This document shows, one piece after another, positions 58,451-64,000 of a stretch of 64,000 nucleotides of DNA. Made by a program: the position numbers and the translations under genes. The notes beneath the pieces are model-generated. The model was not told the origin of the DNA. It searched no databases and worked only from the letters and a program-made list of their open reading frames with translations. Within the stretch, counting starts at the first letter, position 1. Every line of letters begins with the position of its first letter. The stretch spans positions 124,001-188,000 of the forward strand of contig CATYZK010000001.1 in NCBI GenBank assembly GCA_958415665.1, written 5' to 3'. Source of the stretch: an uncultured Collinsella sp. (lineage in GTDB: Bacteria > Actinomycetota > Coriobacteriia > Coriobacteriales > Coriobacteriaceae).

Positions 58451-58485
58451 CCTTCCAAAAGGGGACAGGTTTGTTTTGGCAGGTT
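58449..58485. repeat. GGGACAGG-core hairpin, copy 7
   Basis: AACCTTCCAAAA (58449-58460) and TTTTGGCAGGTT (58474-58485) pair at 11 of 12 around GGGGACAGGTTTG. It overlaps the asp23 stop codon as copy 1 overlaps the kinase stop. Confidence 0.85.
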
Positions 58486-58502
58486 TTATCTGCGAAAACG
58501 TT

Positions 58503-58544
58503 AAACGGCCGACCGCGCAAGCAAAAGCGTGGCCGGCCGTTTTT
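58503..58544 (+). terminator. Intrinsic terminator of the asp23 operon
   Basis: AAACGGCCGACCGCGC pairs with GCGTGGCCGGCCGTTT with two G/T-type mismatches, followed by TT. Strong stem. Confidence 0.8.
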
Positions 58545-58656
58545 GTACGCTTCCGATGTAGTCATACCGCTCGTCTAACTGGGGGTTGCAATCCCTACGT
58601 TCCGCGTTACTCTAATGGGCGCATTGTTTCCAAATTGTTAACGAGGAGTTGCCGTA

Positions 58657-59679
58657 ATGGCCGACGAGCACGAAACAGAAAGCAAGGCATGGGCGATTGA
58701 GGCCGCTGCGGCAGAGGCGGCGTCGCGTGCTGCCGAGGAGGTGCATCGTCCTCCCGTGGTGCCGATGGAGCGCGTGGTCGATCGCGATGTTATCGAGCGA
58801 GGCGAGCGCGCTGGTCGCAAGCGCAGCCAGGAGCCGGGCTTTCCGCGCTTTTTTGCCGAGCTCAATTTGGGCCTGATCCTCACGGCCTTTGCCATCGTTG
58901 CGTTTAAAACCCCTAATCACTTTGCTTTTGGCGGCACCTCGGGCGTGTCGGTCATTCTGTCCACGCTGTTCCCGACCCTGCCCGTCGGCGTCTTTATGTG
59001 GATTATCAATGCGGTCCTGGTCGTTCTGGGCTTTATCTTTTTGGAGCGCAAGGCAATCCTGTGGAGCGTCTTCGCCTCGTTTGCGCTGTCCGCCTATGTT
59101 TCGCTGTTTGAGCTCTTTATTCCGACCGATGTCTCGATGACGGGCGATATGTGGCTCGACCTGTGCTTTGCCGTGATTCTGCCGGCGCTCGGCAGCGCCA
59201 TCGTCTTTGATATTGGTGCCTCGACGGGCGGCACGGACATCCTCGCCATGATTCTCAAACGCCGCACCACGCTTGAGATCGGCCGTGCGCTGCTGTTGGT
59301 CGATATCGGCATCGTGACCATCGCGGCCTTCTTGTACGGTCCGCGCGTCGGTCTGTATTGCGTACTCGGCCTGTTTGCCAAGACGCTTGTGGTCGACAAA
59401 GCCATTGAGAGCATTCACCTTCGTAAGGTCTGCACGGTCATTTGTTCCGAGCCCCTTAAGGTCGAGGAGTTTATCGTCAAGCATCTCAACCGTACGGCGA
59501 CTATCAGCCGCGGCTACGGTGCTTTCTCGGGCAAGTGCGTGACGGTGATTATGAGCGTGCTGAGTCGTCGCGAGGCCGTGCAACTGCGTCGCTACGCGCG
59601 CGAGATCGATCCGGGTGCCTTTATCACGATTGTCGACAGCTCCGAGATCGTCGGCAAGGGTTTCCGCGGAACGAACTAA
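58657..59679 (+). CDS. YitT-family membrane protein
   Basis: 340 residues. A charged N-terminus of about 65 residues leads to five or six helices (ANLGLILTAFAIVAFK region, FGGTSGVSVILSTLFPTLPVG, GDMWLDLCFAVILPALGSAIVF) and the conserved GASTGGTDILAMILKRRT. A C-terminal DUF2179 domain (about 255-335) follows. Role unknown; family members have been linked to transport or envelope functions. TAACGAGGAG precedes the ATG. Confidence 0.88.
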   Translation: MADEHETESKAWAIEAAAAEAASRAAEEVHRPPVVPMERVVDRDVIERGERAGRKRSQEPGFPRFFAELNLGLILTAFAIVAFKTPNHFAFGGTSGVSVILSTLFPTLPVGVFMWIINAVLVVLGFIFLERKAILWSVFASFALSAYVSLFELFIPTDVSMTGDMWLDLCFAVILPALGSAIVFDIGASTGGTDILAMILKRRTTLEIGRALLLVDIGIVTIAAFLYGPRVGLYCVLGLFAKTLVVDKAIESIHLRKVCTVICSEPLKVEEFIVKHLNRTATISRGYGAFSGKCVTVIMSVLSRREAVQLRRYAREIDPGAFITIVDSSEIVGKGFRGTN

Positions 59680-59828
59680 CGCAGACGTATTCAACGAACC
59701 GCCTGCTGGCGCCGTGTACCTTGCAAATCGGTCATCTTTGAGTATTTGACCCCACATTGGGCGATAATGATGCTAAAGACATCGTTCGCGATCCAAGTGA
59801 TTCGCTCAAGATACGAAGGGATGATTCT

Positions 59829-61088
59829 ATGTTCTGCTCGCAGTGTGGCGCCCCCATGGGCGATAACGACAAGTTCTGCGGCGCGTGTGGTGCCCCCAAT
59901 GCCGGTGCCGCAGCCTCTGCCCCTCAGGGTCAGCCTCAGCAGTTTGTTCCGCAACCGCCCGTGGCGAATGCGTCCAAGGGCTGTGTGGCTCAGGCGTTTG
60001 AGGATATGACCAAGACGCCGGGCGTGCTGCAGCGCGTGTGCCAGATTGCCTTTTTACCGGCGCTGATTTGTGTTGTGTCGGTACTCGTGCTGTTTATTCC
60101 CGTTATTGGCGGCATTGCAGCTGCCATCGGCTTTTTGGCAGCTTGCATTGCGAGCGTGTGTGGTTCCGGCTTTGGTATTGAGTGGGGTCGCGATCTGTCG
60201 CTCAAGGTTGATGACGGTATGGATCGTCCACTCATGCGTTCCACGTCGTTTGGCCTCGGAGTCTTTTCGAGCGTTATCTCGGTCGTGCTCGAGGTTATTG
60301 CTGCCATTCCCGTTATCGGTGTAGTGCTTTCGCTGGTGGAGAGCGTGGTAATTGGCGCCGCGGGCTCGTATTCGTATTACGGCTCTTATGCACTCGAGGC
60401 AGCGCTGTTCGGCTCGCTTGGCCTGCTTGTCCTGGCTATGATTGCCACGGCGGTCTTGGGGGTCTTCTTTAAGATGTTCGCCGACATTGCCGTGATGCAC
60501 TTTGCGGTGACCGGTCGTGTCGAGAGCGCGTTTTCGCTCGATAAGGTCTGGGCGGCCTTTAAGCACAACAAGACCAAACTGTTCTGCGCTTCGTTCCTTC
60601 CCGAGTTTTTGACGGGTCTGGTCGCCAACGTTGTCACCTGGATCCTGACGCTCGTCTTTGGCACCATTGCCTCTGTCGGTATGTATAGCTACTACTACCG
60701 TCCTTCGGCTATTGAGGCGCTTGTTACCGGCGGTGGCATCACGCTCGTATTGTTCTTGGTGCTGACGGCGTTTGTCACGGTATTCCTCACGGTCTTTGGC
60801 AAGATGCTCAAGCATCGTGCCGTTGGCTATTGGGTAGCGCGTTATGCAAGCGAGTGGGCCGACGAGGACAAGGATGACGTCCTGACCTTCGTGCTGCCCT
60901 TCGAAAAGAAGGCTGCCCCTGCAGGCTACGATGCTCCGGATGTTGCTCCCGCGCCTGTGCCCGAGCCCGCACCTGCGCCGGAGCCCGAGCCCGCACCTGC
61001 GCCGGAGCCCGAGACTGTGCCTGTGCCCGAGCCTGCACCGGATCCCGCGCCCGACCCGAACTCCGACGAGGCCCCGCAGGACGAATAG
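59829..61088 (+). CDS. Zinc-ribbon membrane protein (DUF4013-like) with Pro-Glu tail
   Basis: 419 residues from ATG 59829 (AAGGGAT 8 bases upstream). A zinc ribbon (CSQCGAPMGDNDKFCGACG, four Cys in residues 3-21) leads through a Pro/Gln linker to about six membrane helices (80-345). The C-terminal 60 residues are a Pro-Glu-Ala repeat (PEPAPAPEPEPAPAPEPE), encoded by a 30-bp unit repeated in DNA near 60960-61020. The EDMTKTPGVLQRV and FKMFADIAVMHFA segments resemble DUF4013 proteins. Function unknown. Confidence 0.75.
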   Translation: MFCSQCGAPMGDNDKFCGACGAPNAGAAASAPQGQPQQFVPQPPVANASKGCVAQAFEDMTKTPGVLQRVCQIAFLPALICVVSVLVLFIPVIGGIAAAIGFLAACIASVCGSGFGIEWGRDLSLKVDDGMDRPLMRSTSFGLGVFSSVISVVLEVIAAIPVIGVVLSLVESVVIGAAGSYSYYGSYALEAALFGSLGLLVLAMIATAVLGVFFKMFADIAVMHFAVTGRVESAFSLDKVWAAFKHNKTKLFCASFLPEFLTGLVANVVTWILTLVFGTIASVGMYSYYYRPSAIEALVTGGGITLVLFLVLTAFVTVFLTVFGKMLKHRAVGYWVARYASEWADEDKDDVLTFVLPFEKKAAPAGYDAPDVAPAPVPEPAPAPEPEPAPAPEPETVPVPEPAPDPAPDPNSDEAPQDE

Positions 61089-61147
61089 CCCTGCCACCTG
61101 CCATTTGGGGACGGGGTAGAAATGGCAGAAATAGCGCTTAACAAATA

Positions 61148-61185
61148 AGCGGAGGGGGACGTTCATCTTGACGTCCCCCTCCGCT
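61148..61185. terminator. Bidirectional terminator between convergent genes
   Basis: AGCGGAGGGGGACGT (61148-61162) and its exact complement (61171-61185) over an 8-nt loop; TTTG follows to the right and TTATTTGTTA on the minus strand. Confidence 0.85.
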
Positions 61186-61219
61186 TTGTTATTGACGATT
61201 AATCTAGAGTGCGCGATGG

Positions 61220-62683
61220 CTACTCGTCGCGATGGTCTTCGTGGCGAGCGGCGGTGCGAGCGTCGTGGATGCCCTTGATTGCGGCATGGCGGGCGGTGCG
61301 GGCATCGCGCACGGCGTCGCGAGCTTCGGCAGCCGTTGCCTTGGCAGAGCGCAGCTTGGCGGCCAGGTCGGGGTTGGTCTCGGCGACCGCGGCGATGGTG
61401 GGGCCGTCGAGCTCTTCTTGCGTGGGCTCGGCCAAAAAGTCGATGGCATACTGAGCGGCTACCATGGAGCCCTTGGCAAGCACGGTCTCGTCAATCTTGT
61501 AGAAGCAGGAGTGCTGGGCGTACGTAGCGCCGATCTGGGGATTGCGCGCGCCTACAAAGGCAAGCACGCCTGGCACGCGGCGCAGATACTCCGAGAAATC
61601 CTCGCCCGAAAGCGTGCCGCGGTAATGGCCCTCGCCCGCGGGGCCCAGGCACTTGAGCACAGCTTGGCGGCAGCGCTCGCTCGAGGCGGCATCGTTTTCG
61701 ACCTTGTAGTTGGCGATGGTGTAATCGGTAAGCTCGGCCTCGGCGCCCAAAGCTGCTGCGGTGTGCTCCACGATGCGGCGCATAAGCTCGGGCATCTCCT
61801 CATGCGTCTTGTCGCCATAGGTGCGCACCGTGCCGGCGAGATACGCCGTGCCGGCGATAACGTTGCGCGCCGTGCCGCCGTGCAACTCGCCGACGGTGAT
61901 GACGGCGGGCTCGTAGGGGCTGATCTCGCGCGAGACGATGGTTTGCAGTGCGTTGACGATCTCGGCAGCCACCATAACGGCGTCGTGGCCGCGCTGGGGC
62001 ATGGCGCCATGGCACGAGGTACCGCGGACGTCGATGCGGAACCAGTCGGTATTTGCCATGCGCGGGCCGGGCTCGCAGCTCACGGTGCCGGCGTCGACCT
62101 CGCTCCAGATATGCGCGGCGTAGGCGCCGTCGACACCATCGAGTACGCCGGTGCCGATCATGAGCTTGGCACCCTGGCCGTTTTCCTCGCTGGGCTGGAA
62201 CACGATACGGATCTCGCCGTGGATGTCATCGGTCATGTGGCGCAGAATCTGCAGCGTGCCGAGCATCATGGCGATATGGCAGTCGTGACCGCAGGCGTGC
62301 ATGCAGCCCTCGTTGACGCTGGCGAACTCTTCGCCGGTCTGCTCGGTGACGGGAAGGGCGTCGATGTCGGCGCGCAGCAGGATACGGCGACGCGGCGTGC
62401 CGTCCTCGCGGTAGGCGTCGGGTGCGGTGCCGCGAAGCGTTGCCACCAAGCCGGTCTTGAGCGGGCGCTCGTAGGGGATATTCATAGCGTCGAGCTGATT
62501 TGCGATGTCGGAAGTCGTGCGCTCCTCGGCAAGGCTCAGCTCCGGGTGCTTATGGAAGTGCCGGCGCTGCTTGATGATGTAGGGTTCAAACTCGGCGGCG
62601 ATATCCTGGATGGCCGCGGTGACGTCGTCTGCCGCGCGAACCTCGGTTGCCGCCATAATCTGCTGTGCCTTGGTCTTCGTCAT
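61220..62683 (-). CDS. M20-family amidohydrolase
   Basis: 487 residues from ATG 62683 (AAGGAGC upstream; the frame stays open beyond only by chance). Metal-site motifs MHACGHDCHIAMM, PSEENGQGA and the His of THGTSCHGAMP-like segment (GTSCHGAMPQRGHDAV) match HipO/AbgA-type amidohydrolases (M20D), which release amino acids from N-acyl or indole-acyl conjugates. Residues beyond about 425 form an Ala/Arg-rich coiled-coil tail (KLRSAKATAAEARDAVRDAR) that is not part of the usual enzyme. Confidence 0.9.
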   Translation of the reverse strand: MTKTKAQQIMAATEVRAADDVTAAIQDIAAEFEPYIIKQRRHFHKHPELSLAEERTTSDIANQLDAMNIPYERPLKTGLVATLRGTAPDAYREDGTPRRRILLRADIDALPVTEQTGEEFASVNEGCMHACGHDCHIAMMLGTLQILRHMTDDIHGEIRIVFQPSEENGQGAKLMIGTGVLDGVDGAYAAHIWSEVDAGTVSCEPGPRMANTDWFRIDVRGTSCHGAMPQRGHDAVMVAAEIVNALQTIVSREISPYEPAVITVGELHGGTARNVIAGTAYLAGTVRTYGDKTHEEMPELMRRIVEHTAAALGAEAELTDYTIANYKVENDAASSERCRQAVLKCLGPAGEGHYRGTLSGEDFSEYLRRVPGVLAFVGARNPQIGATYAQHSCFYKIDETVLAKGSMVAAQYAIDFLAEPTQEELDGPTIAAVAETNPDLAAKLRSAKATAAEARDAVRDARTARHAAIKGIHDARTAARHEDHRDE

Positions 62684-62851
62684 GGTCGATTTGCTCCTTG
62701 TTGGCTCGATCGCAAAATCGTACAGGCTCTCTCCAGTATGCCACCTGCCGCTAGGGCTGGTAAAGTTGCCGTTTGCCGCTTGGAGTTTTGTTACAAGGGT
62801 GGGGGAGTACACTCGGGGGTGTTGAATTTCCTGCCAGAGATGGGGATGCCC

Positions 62852-64000
62852 ATGCAACATATCGATCGGATTATCCGCTCCAAGAACGTTTTTACCGCGC
62901 AAGACGGTATCGATACCGCCCGCGAGCTGGCGATCGCCATCGCGGGCGATCGCATCGTCGCAGTCGGCTCGCCTGATGACGTGATTGACGCCGCACCTGC
63001 CGCCACGCCGGTGGTCGATTACGGCGAGCAGTTTGTCTGCCCCGGTTTCCACGATGCGCACCTGCATTTCTTCCATACTTCGGTTGGCTCCTCGCCGTAC
63101 ATGCTCATGGATATGGGCACGTCCGAGGCAGCATTGGTGCAGCATGCGCTCGAGTTTTCCCAAGGCTTGCCAGATGACGCCTGGGTCGTGACCCAGGGTT
63201 GGCGCGATTACCGCTGGGATCCGCCCGAGCACCCCACCAAGGCCTCCCTCGACGCCGCCTTCCCCGATCGCCCCTGCGTTATGTATTCGGGCGACGGACA
63301 CACGCTGTGGCTTAACAGCCGCGCGCTCGAAGCGCTTGGCGTCACGCGCGACAGTGAGCCTCCGGCGGGTGGCAGCTACGATAAGGATGCAAACGGCGAG
63401 CTCACGGGTATCGCCCACGAGGCGGCCGCCATGCAGCTGCTGCCGCGCTGCCTGGAGTGGCTGGGCGAGGACCGCATCGCGAGCGCTTACGCCGACCAGA
63501 TGAAGCGCATGGCCGAGCAAGGCATCACCTCGATTTGCGATATGTCACTCATGCCCATGCCGGGCTGCGACTTTATCCGCGACGATGTTTACGACAAGCT
63601 GCAGGCCTCCGGCAAGCTGGGAATCCGCGCCCATTTGTTTCCCACGCTGTTGGATGACCAATCGCGCTTGGAAGAGCTCCAGACCCGCTACGCGAACAAT
63701 GCGCTGCTCTCGGCGCCAGGCTTTAAACAGTTCTTCGACGGCGTGTCGAGCGAGCATACCGCATACCTCACTGAGCCCTATACCAACCCGCGCTTCCCGG
63801 GCGACCAGGGCCGCCTGACGGTTCCTGTCGAGCGCATGCGCAAGTTGGTTCTGGCGGCAGCCGAGCGCGGCCACACCGTGCGCATCCACGTTATCGGCGA
63901 CGGTGCCATCCATGCCGCACTCGATATCTTTGAGGAGGCGGCAGAGCTCTACGGTCTGCCCCAGCGCGGCCATAACACCCTGGAGCATTTGGAGAACCTC
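62852..64000 (+). CDS. YtcJ-like metal-dependent amidohydrolase, N-terminal part
   Basis: At least 383 residues, running off the right edge. Start at ATG 62852; in-frame ATGs at 62840 and 62846 are also possible. PGFHDAHLHF (metal-binding His-X-His), SGDGHTLWLNS, GITSICDM, and HVIGDGAIHAAL follow the Amidohydro_3 family order. Such enzymes hydrolyse amides, imides or formyl groups. Divergent from the M20 amidohydrolase, and both could serve peptide or amide breakdown. Confidence 0.88.
   Translation, partial: MQHIDRIIRSKNVFTAQDGIDTARELAIAIAGDRIVAVGSPDDVIDAAPAATPVVDYGEQFVCPGFHDAHLHFFHTSVGSSPYMLMDMGTSEAALVQHALEFSQGLPDDAWVVTQGWRDYRWDPPEHPTKASLDAAFPDRPCVMYSGDGHTLWLNSRALEALGVTRDSEPPAGGSYDKDANGELTGIAHEAAAMQLLPRCLEWLGEDRIASAYADQMKRMAEQGITSICDMSLMPMPGCDFIRDDVYDKLQASGKLGIRAHLFPTLLDDQSRLEELQTRYANNALLSAPGFKQFFDGVSSEHTAYLTEPYTNPRFPGDQGRLTVPVERMRKLVLAAAERGHTVRIHVIGDGAIHAALDIFEEAAELYGLPQRGHNTLEHLENL

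Noticed and set aside
1..64000. tRNA, rRNA, phage attachment sites, origin of replication.
   Set aside because: No cloverleaf with TTCRA arm, no rRNA core sequence, no integrase and no DnaA-box cluster was recognised by eye; a covariance-model scan would be decisive.

Overview
The window looks like chromosomal DNA of a high-G+C gut actinobacterium of the class Coriobacteriia, most likely a Collinsella species. This rests on base composition, Shine-Dalgarno style (AAAGGAG/AGGAGG), the mix of GTG/TTG/ATG starts, and gene content: a fused 2-hydroxyacyl-CoA dehydratase activase, a CLC transporter, a Tat-type lipoprotein of a glutamate-type ABC importer, and an Asp23/AmaP cassette. I found no rRNA, tRNA or CRISPR array.

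Layout. 0-5.9 kb: end of asd, a DNA alkyltransferase, an OmpR-type two-component pair, then (minus strand) a CLC antiporter and a GyrI-like protein that has a LexA-type box upstream. 6-9.6 kb: a MacB/FtsX-type ABC exporter. 9.6-12.55 kb: an accessory island with two copies of a roughly 500-bp palindromic element flanking a membrane-anchored HTH protein and a small hypothetical gene; the right end of the second copy overlaps the pfkA stop codon. 12.5-20.8 kb: metabolic and protein-processing genes (pfkA, an Ntn hydrolase, M18 aminopeptidase, 2-hydroxyacid dehydrogenase, methionine aminopeptidase, radical SAM protein, alpha/beta hydrolase). 21-23.2 kb: a degenerate-GGDEF/REC/HD-GYP protein with a downstream HPt protein. 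23.4-26.9 kb: an AT-richer accessory block with a DUF2975-like membrane protein, an HTH regulator and a three-gene ABC exporter. 27-31.3 kb (minus): a glutamine-amidotransferase-type hydrolase and a glutamate/glutamine-type ABC importer. 31.7-38.3 kb: dxs, an HD hydrolase, a membrane protein, amtB-glnK and a Cof-type phosphatase. 38.3-44.3 kb: a 41-codon toxin-like peptide, then a TetR regulator and the 1594-residue activase. 44.7-53.6 kb: 3-hydroxyacyl-CoA dehydrogenase, AAC(3)-family protein, DUF389 and OPT membrane proteins, coaX, dCMP deaminase, nfu, lgt. 53.6-64 kb: DUF6020-like membrane protein, yebC, the amaP/DUF2273/asp23 envelope-stress cassette, YitT-like protein, zinc-ribbon membrane protein, M20 amidohydrolase and a partial YtcJ-like amidohydrolase.

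Several sets of neighbours belong together: amtB with its PII protein; the four-gene amino-acid importer; TetR with the activase it probably controls; REC-HD-GYP with HPt; and the Asp23 cassette.

The most unusual signal is between the genes. At least ten intergenic hairpins share a GGGACAGG-like core but have different stem sequences. Several longer dyads (arms of 16-26 bp) include a nested 205-bp palindrome, an iterated 'ATCTGTAACAG' dyad and a duplicated hairpin whose stem has changed on both sides. These look like families of REP/MITE-type elements. All functional statements come from reading motifs and context; no database search was run.
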